The notes under the pieces were generated by a model, which had not been told where the DNA came from, did no database searches, and saw only the letters and a list, made by a program, of their open reading frames with translations. The position numbers and the translations under genes were made by a program. A stretch of 64,000 nt of DNA from Apoda limacodes (Eukaryota > Arthropoda > Insecta > Lepidoptera > Limacodidae), in the NCBI GenBank assembly GCA_946406115.1, contig OX291551.1:31107381-31171380 (forward strand), written 5' to 3'. Every line of letters starts with the position of its first letter. The first letter of the stretch is position 1. This document shows, one piece after another, positions 11,369 to 22,742 of the stretch.

Positions 11369-11501
11369 GGAGCTTGTTTGTCAGCTATGCAACTCCGCCT
11401 CTGTCTTTTGCCACGCGAAACAATTGCTATTTGGTGACGAATCTGGTTCACTCCCTAATATTTAATATAAAGAGATACAGGAATTATTGTATGTCCTGCA
11501 G

Positions 11502-11890
11502 GAATGCGACTCGTCGCCGGCAAGTATAGAGCAGAAGGTCTTAGGATATGCGGAAGTCGTGCGGCGGCTGCAGGGTGCGCTGGAGGTGCTGCGTGCTGCG
11601 CCCGCGCCCCTCGCCGGCACGGAGTGCGGGCCGTGCAGTGCGCTGCGCGGACTCGTCGCCGCCGTGCACGATATACTGGTCGAGTTGAGTGAAGCGGTAA
11701 TTCTGCCAGAGCGGATCCGGAGCTCAGTGGATGCGATCGCGCAAACTGAGCGTGTCGACTGTTATGACCCCGCAGGCTCTCGGCAGACGGAGAGCGAGCT
11801 GCGCGCCGAGCTGTTGGCCTGCAGGCGGGATATCTCTGACGCTGAGCAAAGGCACGAACAAGAAAAAAATAAGCTCAGTAATTTAATCAG
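11502..11890 (+). CDS. Host exon, ninein/Bsg25D-like coiled-coil protein (first visible exon)
   Basis: A GC-rich coding block in AT-rich DNA that reads ECDSSPASIEQKVLGYAEVV at its start and RAELLACRRDISDAEQRHEQ then EKNKLSNLI at its end; the last third is a strongly charged coiled coil. The acceptor chosen is tgtatgtcctgcag at 11501. An upstream AG at 11480 keeps the same frame and would add seven codons (ELLYVLQ). The donor is atcag/gttagt at 11890/11891, leaving a codon split after two bases. The exon at 36711 begins with the single base needed to complete it, so direct splicing is possible although exons in between cannot be excluded. Family assignment rests mainly on the downstream exons: ninein-family proteins anchor microtubules at centrosomes. 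The exon is surely real; the name is a reading. Confidence 0.75.
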
Positions 11891-11959
11891 GTTAGTAATT
11901 TTGCTCTGTGAAACATAAAACAGCAGGAAGCAAAATGCTTTCTATAACTATTCCTACTA

Positions 11960-12145
11960 GCAGTGGGGCTCGAAGGCGTGCTCCTGAATTTCTGCGTGGC
12001 GTCTTGCGTGTCCTGTACTTACGTGCTCAATGCTAGCTTTGGTACATACTGACCATTCCCGTGTTAGTGGTAGACTGTAAGTGTGCATCCGGTGCCTAAA
12101 ACAGACAATAGATCATATCCATCAAATTATAGGCCATGTTATTAT
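11960..12145 (+). pseudogene. LINE-A RT N-terminal fragment
   Basis: Although frame-shifted, the plus strand follows the LINE-A stretch just before and at the start of the RT. The words gctcctgaatt, gtcctgtactta, ccggtgcctaaaacagacaa and tcaaattataggcc correspond to CAPELCPVL, VHPVPKK and NYRP in the better copy at 24616-24990. No open frame of useful length remains. Confidence 0.65.
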
Positions 12146-12354
12146 TACCTCTCTCCTCCTTAAGGTGATGGAGCTTGTTGTATTCACACGACTCCTAAGA
12201 TGCCTAGAAAAACACGATTTTGACGACGAATTTTGAACGACGGTTTGAAGATGAATATGAAATGTTCATACCTACTTGATATATTCAGATTAAAGTATTA
12301 TTTGACATACTGCGTGCTAAAATAAATTTTCTCGTACATTCAAAGTCGAAGTCA

Positions 12355-12745
12355 AATTCAATTTTTTTTTATTCAAATTAGGTTTTTACAAACACTTTTG
12401 AATTGTCAAAGTTATGAAGTACCTACTATTTTTTGAATACTGCGACGCTAAAGTTAAAATATTTACTTCTCTAAACCTAAACCTTAGAGATATTCTAGAT
12501 CCTACCCCACAACAAGATACCATATGTCATTAAACTATGGAAATAGCTAATATATACTATTTTTGCAGTGTCGACATCGGTCAATTGTTTTATTTTCTTG
12601 ATCGCAGACACAGCAGAGCTAAGTTTTTTGGCTAGGTTATGAATATGAGGACCCCAATGAAGTTTGGAGCCTAGCGTTATGCCAAGAAAGACTGTTAAAT
12701 TAACAAGTACTAATTGCTCGCCATTAATATTAATACATGTCTAGA
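12355..12745 (-). pseudogene. LINE-B RT C-terminal piece and 3' UTR
   Basis: Minus strand: near 12740-12560 it encodes LVLVNLTVFLGITLGSKLHW then GPHIHNLAKKLSSAVSAIKK, the RT thumb region of a Jockey-like LINE. From about 12450 to 12355 it is the LINE-B 3' UTR (aattcaaaagtgtttgtaaa in reverse) with poly(A) as a T-run at 12362. The intervening C-terminal domain is deleted. Confidence 0.75.
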
Positions 12746-13058
12746 TCTGACTTACATTTGGTAATGTAAATTTAACACATTTGGTTAAAATAACATTACA
12801 AAATTAATTATAAATTTAAAAAATGTCAAAAACAAAATATTAATGATTGTAAAATTCTAAATATTAATAAATGATAATAACTTAAAAAATAATAATATTG
12901 ATGTCAAATTTATACAAATAAAAAGTCTACTGTTTTCTAATTTTACTACCTATTACCTACATTCAATATTATAAGTTATCTGCTAAAAACTCTGAAATCG
13001 TGTAATACACTTATTAAAATATTGTGTAGTTCTTTCTAAAAAATCTCAGGGTTATTGT
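12746..13058. other. AT-rich stretch, nothing recognised
   Basis: Long AT-rich sequence with short near-repeats of aattaata words; no gene or element signature. Confidence 0.5.
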
Positions 13059-13115
13059 CTTGCGTGTCCTGTACTTACGTGCTCAATGCTAGCTTTGGTA
13101 CATACTCACCAGTCC
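13059..13115 (+). repeat. Second copy of a 55-bp LINE-A piece
   Basis: gtcttgcgtgtcctgtactt acgtgctcaatgctagcttt ggtacatact is present both at about 11999-12053 and here, almost identical and 1.06 kb apart. The first copy sits inside a longer LINE-A relic; this one is isolated in AT-rich DNA. Confidence 0.85.
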
Positions 13116-13449
13116 CATTTATTATATATTATTATTTTATATTATATTTTATTTTTTATATTTATTATATTTATATATTATTTTATCGGGCAAGTGATAA
13201 TATAATTGTGTTGCCATACTGCATGCAGTAAGCGTTGTTTTTATGAACTGCTAGTTTTTGTGACGGGACATACAACCGGTTGGCATGTCTACCTCGTCTG
13301 CCAGTCTTTTCTATATTTGTTTTGAAAAAACTTTTGTTCCTTAAAACAAAAATGCATAGTTGAAAGATGTATAAACAAGGAAAAGGCAGTATATATAACG
13401 ACTAATATAAGGGATTGCAACTGTCTAAGGGTCCAGCTTCACCTTGACC

Positions 13450-13850
13450 TGACGTTATGCATTTTTTTGGGCCTTAAAAACTTTGTCCATTTTAACAGAA
13501 TTACCCCATAGTACAATGCCATATCTAAGTATTGCTGAGACATAGCCGTGGTAGGCCAAGACTGCAGCTTTTCCTGTTGAAATTTCTCGAGTTCTTCTCA
13601 ATACATATACAAATTTATCTAATTTACTGCAAACTTTTTCTGCATGACTTTTCCAATTACAATATTTGTCAATTTCAATGCCTAGAAAGTTAATGTTATC
13701 TACATTTTCTATTGTAATGTCGTAAGGTTTAGGCACAAAAGGTAATTTGTCGATTGTTGAGAAATCTGAGCATTTTCCGACTTCAGAATATTTTTCCGAA
13801 CATCTACAAACCAATCCTTATCTACCCTTTCGGCTGTATACACTATATCC
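13450..13850 (-). pseudogene. Jockey-like LINE RT C-terminal fragment
   Basis: The minus frame 13814-13455 reads VDNINFLGIEIDKYCNWKSH, EKVCSKLDKFVYVLRRTREI and YHGYVSAILRYGIVLWGNSV, the RT thumb region (ending in the conserved YG-LWGNS block) of a Jockey-clade ORF2. The frame is open for about 119 codons but lacks the catalytic core and the C-terminal domain. It is a 5'- and 3'-truncated relic. Confidence 0.85.
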
Positions 13851-13864
13851 CTAACATGTTGTGT

Positions 13865-15005
13865 ATATAGACTAGCTTTTGCCTGCGATTTCGTCTGCGT
13901 GGATTTATGAAATATAGACAGCTTTTCACCTGTTCACCCTTTTAATATCGAAATTCCCATACAAATTTTCATCCCCTATTTTGCCATTTCGGGTATAACA
14001 AATGTTGAAACACATAAATCTTAATTTTTAACCTAACGGCTAAATACCAAATTTTATGAAATAGGCTTCAAAAATGACGAGTTCCGTACCAACGCCCATC
14101 ACCTATTTAACTATTTAACCATCCGCTACGGGATGAATTTTGCAAAATTCTTTCTCAGCACGCGCTCACGTTGTAACAGAAACCTCTGCGCAAAATTTTT
14201 TGGACACAAAGTTATCGGAGTTCTCATAAAAAAATTGTATCCCCTATTTCGCCATGTAGGGGATGATTGTCCTAAAAACCAAACACGTCAATCTTAATTT
14301 TGATATTTAGTCAAAAAATTACGGATTTCCAAACGAACTTTAAAACACTATTTTACCCACTTTAGGGAATGATTTTGTAAGATACTTTCTAAGTGCTCTT
14401 CCTACGGTATAACTAGATCCTCGTTACAAAATAGATCTAGACACAAACCTATCGAAATTCTTACAAATTTTCATCCTCTATTATTCCCTCCAGGGGATGA
14501 TTATCCATGATCGGTGGATTATGCCATTCTAAATTTTTTATCTTCAGGCGGAACACCAAGTTTTGTGCATTTAATTTCAAAAGTAACGGATTTCTATACG
14601 AAATTTCAATCTTCATTTCACCCTCTTAGGGTAAAAATTAGTTCTTAGAACATAACAAAAACCTCTGTACAAAATTTCAAGTCTCTAGACACATAAATAA
14701 TCTAAATCTCCAACAATTTTTTATGCCATTTTCTTTTGCAAAAACGGTAAAACTCAATTAGTTTTTAACTTGATGGCTAAGTACCAAGTTTTATGAATTT
14801 AACTTCAAAAATGACAGATTTGCCTGCAAACTTCTAATTTATTTTACTCACTTAGGGGATAATTATTGCGAAATCTTTTGTTAGCGCTCGCTAACGTCAT
14901 AACAGGAACCTTTATGCAAAATTTCAAGTCTTTAGATCCAGTAGTTTGGGTTGTGGCTAGATATACCTGTCGGTCAGACAGTTTACTCTTTAAATATATA
15001 GATTA
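13865..15005 (+). mobile_element. RTE-associated degenerate repeat block
   Basis: The block opens with agcttttgcctgcgatttcg tctgcgtgga, a hallmark of lepidopteran RTE-derived repeats, and ends with gtcagacagtttactcttta and aatatatagatta. Between them a diverged unit recurs four or five times, with the words atttcgccatttcgggtat or ttagggaatgatt, cataacaggaacctttatgc and aaaatttcaagtctttagac at about 13970, 14240, 14470, 14640 and 14860. No open frame was found, so this is the non-coding tail of an element or a tandemly expanded tail. Confidence 0.65.
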
Positions 15006-15149
15006 AAGACGTGGCTGAATGGCTCAGTCCTTGCTCCTTGGCCTTTCAGCAAGGATCAGAATTTGAATTTTGTAATCTGACTTATGGACTGCGCAAAGCC
15101 TTACAAAATTTACCGTCCTTTGTAAAGAGGCATAGCAAAACTCACTCAT

Positions 15150-15545
15150 TTTTTTTAAAATTTAAATTAGGTTTTTAAAAACACTTTTGAATCGTCAAAG
15201 TTATTAAATACTATTTTACTTTTTGAAATACGGTTCACAATGTGGATTTCTGCCGAGAAGAATCCGGCAAGAAACTCGATAGTATGACCTGTTTGTCCTG
15301 TAACTGAGCATCATCAGTCCAATGGATTTTTATCATTTATATAGTCTGAAATTTTGTAATATGCTTTTTTGCAAAGTTGTTTGACAAAACATTTAAATTT
15401 ACTAATTGATAGCTTTTGAATATTATTAGGAACTTTGTTGTAAAAGTATATGCATTGCCCTAGAATATGAGGCCCCATTGAAGTTTAGAGACAAGCGTAA
15501 TGCCAAGAAAGGCTGTTGAATCAACAAGTTCTAATTGCTTGCTAT
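15150..15545 (-). mobile_element. LINE-B 3' end
   Basis: The reverse of the 8130-8640 tail: T-run at 15150, acacttttgaatcgtcaaag, gccgagaagaatccggcaag, the C-terminal LINE-B codons near 15360-15450, and a short thumb-region piece near 15460-15545 (gaggccccattgaagttta). An internal deletion joins thumb and C-terminus, as at 12355-12745. Confidence 0.72.
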
Positions 15546-15689
15546 AAAAACCGAATAAAATAAATATTTTCTCGTTTTTGCTCGATATTGATAACGGCCA
15601 CAGGCAGACGCTTTAAATATTTACAGAATATTTAGTTATATATTCACTTAAAAAATAAATAATTTAATGAAAATAAAACAAATATTTAA

Positions 15690-15805
15690 GGGTGCTCCCA
15701 TACAACAAACGTGATTTTTTCGCCGTTTTTATACATAATGGCGTACCATACCATATTCCGTAGAACCTTTCGTGCGCAAGTCCGACTCGCACTTGGCCGA
15801 TTTTT
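15690..15805. repeat. Dispersed lepidopteran repeat (catacaacaaacgtgatttt type)
   Basis: gctcccatacaacaaacgtg atttttt followed by ggtaccataccatattccg-like sequence, then a cgtgcgcaagtccgactcgc acttgg stretch. A second copy is at 62600-62695. The family is widespread in moth and butterfly genomes as I recall it; its class is unclear to me. Confidence 0.6.
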
Positions 15806-15935
15806 TTACATGATATGGGAGATCATTAATGTAAATAAGAAATAGAAAACGACCTAAAATTGAACTCTTAGGGACTCCCATAGTGACTGCTGATCCTTTC
15901 ACCGTTGATTTCTGTACTCTGCTACTCATGTAAGA
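15806..15935 (-). pseudogene. Jockey-like RT fragment (motif B)
   Basis: Minus frame: TMGVPKSSILGRFLFLIYIN then DLPYHVKKS, the conserved GVPQGS-LGP-LF--YINDLP stretch with two changed residues (Q to K and P to R). About 45 codons survive between unrelated repeats. Confidence 0.78.
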
Positions 15936-15949
15936 AGTAAAAAAAAAAA

Positions 15950-17368
15950 CACCACAGTTCAGTGTAGTCTTTTAATTATTTATTTACACTGTTTTACTGT
16001 GGTTTCCAATAGCCACGAAATTTGACGGTTGTGATACAGGAAAAGACGATATTTCATATATGGAATGTTCACTAGAAACATGCAAGAAACTGTACCGCTT
16101 AAAATGCCTGGCGCTATCAACGGAAAAATTTGAAAGTTTTATCCTGGAGTTTAAGAGCAGATGGGTATGTCCAGACTGTACCAGAGCTATGCCCAAAGGC
16201 GGTAACTCCATCACACCGGTGCAGAAACACAATAAAGAGACACAACACTGAGCGCGGAGGTTATGCGAAGCATTTCGACGTATCCATTATGGAAAATGAA
16301 CATAAACTACTAGATGAGCTACGTGAACTACGTTTGGAAATGAATTCGCGGTTTAATTTGCAAATGAAGGAATATGAAAAACTTCGTGACAGATTTGCCT
16401 CCACAGAAACTGAATTGCGAGAGCTACGGAAAGAATTAGGGGTAGCTCAAGGAAATGAGACCAGGTAGTGTAACAAATAGAAATAAAGATATTGAAGGAC
16501 AAATTGAGCTGTTGGAAACTGGTCCCAAGTTTTAGTACAAAGAACAAAAGTACTTCAAAAGAGAGGGAAAATTTAACCCAAAAATATTTTTTAAAACCAA
16601 CATCGAAAGAAACAACTTTATCATATACGAATGTAGTTAAACAAAATCAACCGAAGGCAAAAATCAGTAGCTCGCTGGCGGAACAGGGTGTAGCCACGAA
16701 ACAGAATGAGACCACAAAGCCGGAAAATTTATTATCCAACCAGAACACCCCAAGAATGGTTAATGACGAAAACAGGAGTATTAGTTTAAAAGATAATGGA
16801 TAAAAAAGCCGGAAAACTATTATCCAGCCGGAACACCCGAAAATTGGTTAATGATGAGAAAATGAATATTAGTGCAAATAATAATGTAAAAAAGAAGCCT
16901 GAGCGGGGTGAAAGCGAAGAAAATTGGACTTTAGTTAATAAAAAGAAAAACAAGTATCCTAAAATGAAGTTAAAAAACAGTGTTAAAAAATAAATACATA
17001 TACACTTTGTAAGTATTCCTTTATTTAGCTTAGTTATAGGTACTCGTATGCTTGTAAACCCTATTGTAAATACAATAACCTCTTTCAATCAATAATTTAT
17101 ACTTACAATAACACTATCTTATTTTATATAACCTAAATTGATTCTGTTTCTTTTATTTCAAAATATAAATTAATCTCGCCTTGTGCTTAACTACATTGTC
17201 TTAACCATGTACTTAATTATAGCTCTTAATAATTATCATAATTAATCATGTAACGACACTATAGGTCTAATTAATTAAATAAAATGTATTGTATTTGTCA
17301 CTGTCTGTAAATGACCGTTCGTTGTCTTAAAATTAATAAATGAAAAAAATAAAAATAAAAAAAAAAAG
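15950..17368 (+). mobile_element. ORF1-only LINE-like element with poly(A) tail
   Basis: The frame 16060-16251 carries a cysteine-rich PHD-like finger (CSLETCKKLYRLKC, then WVCPDCT) as found in ORF1 of some insect LINEs. A second piece starting at 16290 has a coiled coil (LRELRLEMNSRFNLQMKEYE). Lysine- and asparagine-rich frames follow to 16993, interrupted by a roughly 91-bp tandem duplication at 16710-16890. A 3' UTR then runs to an A-rich end at about 17340-17368. No endonuclease or reverse transcriptase lies between ORF1 and the tail, so this is an internally deleted or non-autonomous copy. The 5' limit is a guess, placed just after the T-rich or A-rich junction near 15950. Confidence 0.65.
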
Positions 17369-17640
17369 GAGGAAGCACCGGTAAAGTTGAAATTCAGGGT
17401 ACTGAGCGAAAGAAGTACTTACGAACGCTTAGGTTGTGGAATGAGCTCCCTGCCCAGGTTTTCTCTAAGGACTACAGTATGGGGTTCTTCAAAAAAGAAG
17501 TTATTGGATTTTTGAAGGGTCGGCGACGCGCGAGTAATGCCCTTGGTGTTGCAAGCGTCCATAGGCTACAGTGACCGCTTACCATCAGGTGGACCGTAGG
17601 CATGTTTGCCACCTTAGTGGAAAAAAAAAAAAACTAAAAA
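17369..17640 (+). mobile_element. LINE-A 3' end
   Basis: The frame reads LWNELPAQVFSKDYSMGFFK then FLKGRRRASNALGVASVHRL and a stop, followed by the typical tail (cttaccatcaggtggaccgt) and an A-run at 17620-17635. It is heavily 5'-truncated and sits directly behind the poly(A) of the previous element. Confidence 0.85.
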
Positions 17641-20600
17641 TGTTTGGCGATTGCAAAAGGAGAACACCGAAAAAAAATTTGGAAAACTGTGCTCTAAAGA
17701 TATGCGGAAACGAAATACCAATTAAGGTGGACAAGATAAAACATAGAACAGAACAAGATCATTATAGCAATTCCCGAGAGTGAAATATATTTGGTCGGTA
17801 AACATCGAGTTTTGTGAGTGGGTGTGGTTTCGCAACATCATAGACGAACATGTATTCGAACTAGTTAGTGCAACTCTCTACCTGCAAAATAGTTTGTTTT
17901 TGTGTTGTCTTGTATACATTCTATCAAGTAGTAGTGAACATGAATATATGGTTTTATCCAATATTATTGAGCAGTTCAGTATGAAATACCATAAAATATT
18001 ATTGTTAGGAGATTTCAATTTACATTCCTGTTCTTTGTATACTAGAAATTATTATGAGTACTTTGAAACATTTAGTTGATTCATTTAGAGTAACAAAATA
18101 GGTTATTTTAAAAACAGAACAATAGACCTGGTTCTAAGTAGTGTGGAGGGATTCGAAATTGTTGGGGTGCGCCGCCGGTACCGGTGGACGCACACCACCC
18201 GCCGATCGAGCTAGCGGTGGTATGAGTCCACCGTACTAGGGCATGTACCCGTGACGCCACTTATACAAAACGGTACGCCACACTTTAATTAATGGAATTT
18301 TAATAAAGCCAACTTCTTTTCATTTTATTTTTCAATTGCAAACATAGATTGTAGTCCTATTAATGATTTAGATTTGGAAGATAGTGTAAGTTTTTTTACG
18401 ATTCGCTGACGTCGATTGTTGACAGCTGTGTGCACAAGAAAAACGTCGTAGTACAGGTTTTAGATGCGTCTATCCGAATGATACACTAGTGAAATCATCT
18501 ACAATCTGAAGGAAAAAACATTTTATCATAAGGGGTAAAAAATTATTAAGGCAAAGAGTGATTACGAATTGTTTATTTTGTACCGGTCAAATGATAAAAT
18601 TAGCTGAAAGACAATATCGATACAGGGCTGAAAACCAAGTACTAGACGATGCAAAGTCCTTTTGGAACTATGTTAAGGCCAAAAAGGGTAGTAGAAACCG
18701 GAAAAATATTTAAAAGAATGGTCAGGTGTTGACAAGTACACAAATTGTGAAGAATTCGCTGGGTACTTTCACTCCGTGTATAGTAAGGAACGTCCTTAAC
18801 TAAATGTAAGCGCAGTTATGGCCGATGCCGGACCCAACGGAGGGGCTCGTATCCACAAAGAACAACTGCAGCTTAAGAATGTTCAATAAGTTCTCCAGTT
18901 GAAGCCAAAGAAGTCTGCAGGACCAGATGGAATCCCGCCGTATATCTTCAGCGATTGTAGGACAGTTTCAACCGCTGATTAGGCATAAACGCATTCCAAA
19001 AATGGTGGACATTGACCCGTGTTGTCCCAGTATCAAAAGGAAACTTTGGAGCATCTGTGGATGAATATAGACCGGTGGCAGTATTGTCAACTTCAGCTAA
19101 GGTACACGAGTCAGTAGTCCATAATAAAATTTATCCACAGGTAAGTTCTCAACTGTCAGAGGCCCAGCATGGGTTCCGACCGACCAGAAGTCCTAACAGC
19201 AATCTTCTGACCTACATAAATGATATTCTTCCGTCAGTAGAGGAGTGAGGACAAATTGACGCTGCCTACTTTGACTTCAGAAAGGCTTTTGACCTGGTCA
19301 ATAATAATATACTGTCGAAGAAACATGGGTTTCACACCGTATCTGCTAAAATTTTTTACTAGTTATATGCAGAATAGCTGTCAATATGTTGAATTTGACG
19401 GTCAGGTATCTGAACCATATTGTACATGATCTGGAATAAGCCAGGGAAGTAATCTTGGATCCCCTGAGTTTATCATAATGATAAATGATCTTCCAGACGT
19501 TGTCAGGGACGCAAAATGTTTGTTGTATTTAAAGTTGTATCTCCGGGTAAAAGATAAGTAGGACTGTAATAGACTGCAAGTAGACATAAATAGAGTGGAG
19601 CCCTGGAGCCAGGATAACTCCTTACAGTTTAACGAGTCCAAGTGTGTAACAATTACATCCACTCGTACACGCACTCCTGTTAATCATAATTATATGATGG
19701 GTAACACGCACATGACTAGAGTGACCGAAGTCAAAGACCTTGGCGTCCAAATTAACATTGGGATGACGTTTCGGGAACACATACAATACTGTAAAAAAGC
19801 CTACGGGTTCCTGCTCCGAACTGTCAGAGACTTTACAAACATTAAAGCAATCACAACATTGTACAATGCACTAGTTAGAAGCCACCTGGAAGGCAATTCG
19901 GCAGTTTGGGCCCCACATAAAGTGAAATACAGCCTCATGCTAGAGCGAGTTTAAAATAAATTTATAAGGTACTGTAACAGGTCGGACACCTGAAAGGTAT
20001 TTATGGGAAGTTATTATTATTATTCTTTCACTTATCTATTTAGGTTAGCTTACTTTTTACTTAACTACTAAAAAGGAGTTTTTTTCAAATCTAAAAAATT
20101 GGGTAAAACAAAAGGAGTATGGTGATGGTTGAATCAATATATATAAAAAAGGTGTAGATTTTTACGAATTTAGGATAATTATCGAGTATACGATGACCGT
20201 TGCTCCTTATTCCTTAAAGTTAGGGAAGAAATATTTTAAACTAATATGCCGATGATGTCCGATGTCCAGGAGCCTAAGATGAAAAAGTTATCTATTAGAA
20301 TAAAATATGTATTTGAATAGTTAAACATTGTCAGCGATTTAGTAAAGTAGAGGGGTGAATTAACAACAAGTTATTACAATCTTTGATTCCCGAGTCCTCG
20401 AACCTTACTGTCGTAATGTTATCGGTACGCCCCCAGTATCTCTACAGCTGCGAACAAGCAAGTAGCAGCCACAGGTGGTAGTTACAGTACTCCTACATGT
20501 AGCAGTACAAGGTATAACCATTCTACCCGTTAATGTATCCAAACCTTTTTATCTTGGGCATGACAGGATATAATGAACTGAAGGTTAGAAGGGAACTTTT

Positions 20601-21018
20601 GCTGACATCCTATATCTTCAAAATTAGTCGGGGGAAATTAGGTAATACGTATTGTATTATGGCACGTAGGTATATGCGTTCCGGATGGGTACGTGTGGCG
20701 GCGCCGCCGGCCGCCTCTGTTGCCGATACCGTGCGGGAGGACAAACTTATGGCGTGAGGCACCGATGATGCGCTCACTGCACACATTGAATACCATACAT
20801 TATGATTTAGACCTATTTAATTGCCCTCGTGAATTCACAAAAACTGCATTATATACTCTTTGTTATAAATAGTAATTTCTATTTGTAATTCTGGGTTTGA
20901 AATGTTGATAAGTTTTAGATTACTTCTTCTGTACTGCACACTTTGCATGTCGCATTGGGTTGTTATGCCTATAATGATAGTTCTATGTGTATGTAAATGA
21001 ATAAATAAATAAAATACC
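17641..21018 (+). mobile_element. LINE-C, long decayed Jockey/CR1-group element
   Basis: A single plus-strand element can be followed in domain order. Endonuclease pieces are KILLLGDFNLHS (about 17995) and the HHPP region near 18195-18210. The linker is NIDCSPINDLDLEDSV (about 18345-18390). RT pieces are LKPKKSAGPDGIPPYIF (about 18900), EYRPVAVLSTSAKVHESVVH (about 19055), AQHGFRPTRSPNSNLLTYIN (about 19165), AAYFDFRKAFDLVNN (about 19263), LEFIIMINDLPDVV (about 19470), the catalytic strand (about 19517-19540), VTEVKDLGVQIN (about 19722) and NALVRSHLEGNSAVWAPHKV (about 19865). The C-terminal piece is ILGMTGYNELKVRRELLLTS (about 20550). It ends in (aata)n at about 21000-21018. Many stops and frameshifts are present, about 500 bases near 19975-20515 look foreign or badly decayed, and the catalytic residues are missing. 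Dead copy. Confidence 0.85.
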
Positions 21019-21059
21019 ATAGTGATGTAGCTTCCTGATGATATTTTCATGTTGGGCAC

Positions 21060-21990
21060 AGACAGATGCCTTATATAAATAACAAAACACTCCAAGAGCA
21101 TCGTGTAAATCCTCTCAGGCTTTAAATATATTTTTTAATATTGCCACTCCTGCATCGGTTGTGGAACGGCCTTTCATAAAGCCAATCTGTTTACTACTAA
21201 GCAAGTACTTAGGTCATTAATACAGAATTGCCTTAACATTTGACAAAGTATGATTTTTTCAAAAACATTACTGAGTTTAGGTAGTATTGAAATAGGCTGA
21301 TTAAAAAAGAGGTATGACTTTGCTAGGTTTCGTTTTATCAGGAAACATGAATTGAAATTATAGTTTTTGCAGAAAGTCCACAAAGTTCTGTAGTGTTTTT
21401 TATTTCTAATGTTTTAAATGTATTTATGATATCCGTAGGATTATTCTTTTTAAATACAAAGGGAATATTACATTCAGGAACATTCGTTTTTATTAATTTT
21501 TCTGCTATATTTGGACTTGAGTTAAGATGTTCGGTGGTTTTAAATGGAATACTGCTAAAAAAAATTCAAAAGCGACAGCCACCTCAAGATTTGTTTTTAA
21601 ACTAGTATTATCTACGATTAACTCAAAGTCCTGACAAGAATTCTTAGCTTTACTAGTTTTGTTATTGATTATTTTTCATGTAGTTTTTATTTTATACGCT
21701 AACAGTTTACGCCTACTTTTATAAATACCTGGGGTAGCCCATTCACTAAAACTAAAGCGACTGGAAAGAAGTTTCTTTTTTGTATTAAAAATTTATTATA
21801 CTCTGTTGTAATATTGTCAAAAACAGTATTGTACATATTGTTTGTGTTGCTATTATAAGGTAAATCCTGAAGTTTATGCAATAAGTTAGATTTAAATGAT
21901 TTGATCCATTTAGCTGTAATTGTTATGAATTTAATTTCCTTTTTAGTAATATTGGTTTTTCTTTCAAAAATCACTAACTGCCCACAATGA
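21060..21990 (-). pseudogene. Jockey-like LINE linker and RT N-terminus
   Basis: Minus strand from 21974 down: an endonuclease-RT linker (EIKFITITAKWIKSFKSNLL, FDNITTEYNKFLIQKRN), a KKNNPTDIINTFK stretch, then QPISILPKLSNVFEKIILCQ near 21270, the RT finger motif (usually RPISILP), and ACxxxQIGF-like codons near 21190. The order is correct for one element. It stops before RT motif A and has several frame changes. Confidence 0.8.
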
Positions 21991-22585
21991 TCTAACTTTA
22001 TTGCTTACAATAGTTTTTTTTAAATGGTTTTATTTTAGTAAATATACTGTCAATGAAAGACAAGTGGCACTCAATACTGCATAAGATATTCCACTAAGTT
22101 TATAAGTATAAAGTTTAATAAGCGATTTGAGTTAACAGTATTCTTATTTAAATAAAAGTTTTAAAATTATCAAAAAATCGCGGCACATTTTCGGTCGGTT
22201 ACACCTCTTGTCCGTACTGTACCTGTGCAAATACCCGCCATTTTGGTTCAACTGACGTGCCGCGAACTGTACCGACTAAAATATTGAGCCCTTTAATGGT
22301 CAAACAGACAGACAGATAGCGTAGGCTTAGTAATAATTTGGATGTTATAAATACATTTAGGTGTCAGGGGCCACTCTGTTACCTTATTTAAAACTGTCGT
22401 TTCTGTTTCTGTGCTCCTCAACTCGCAATCAATGATTTTTAACAAATGTATGTTAAGACTGCGGCATATTTATTAAGTATGTATATGTATTTTATCTATA
22501 TAGTAAGTACAAAGGTATTTATGAGTGTTGTTATATTCTTTATTCTTCCTTATAATTTTACTTAAGATGTTTTATGTATCACCTA
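21991..22585. other. AT-rich stretch, no gene seen
   Basis: Nothing recognisable as coding. A short imperfect inverted pair (cgcggcac at about 22180 and gtgccgcg at about 22256) could mark a small hairpin. Confidence 0.45.
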
Positions 22586-22589
22586 CCTC

Positions 22590-22742
22590 TTCCTGTCAAT
22601 ATTACTCTACCCAAAGGTTGCCTGGTAGAGATCGCTTTTAAGCGATAAGGCCGCCTTATTGTGCTATTTCCTCTATTGTAATTTTTTTTGTTTATTTTAA
22701 ATTGTGCAATAAAGAATATTGTATTGTATTGTATTGTATATT
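22590..22742 (+). mobile_element. LINE 3' UTR ending in (TATTG)n
   Basis: ccaaaggttgcctggtagag atcgcttttaagcgataagg ccgcc is a well-known lepidopteran LINE 3' UTR containing an atcgctttt/agcgat hairpin. It ends in gtgcaataaagaatattgta and a TATTG microsatellite, the usual terminus of that family. No ORF is attached. Confidence 0.75.
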
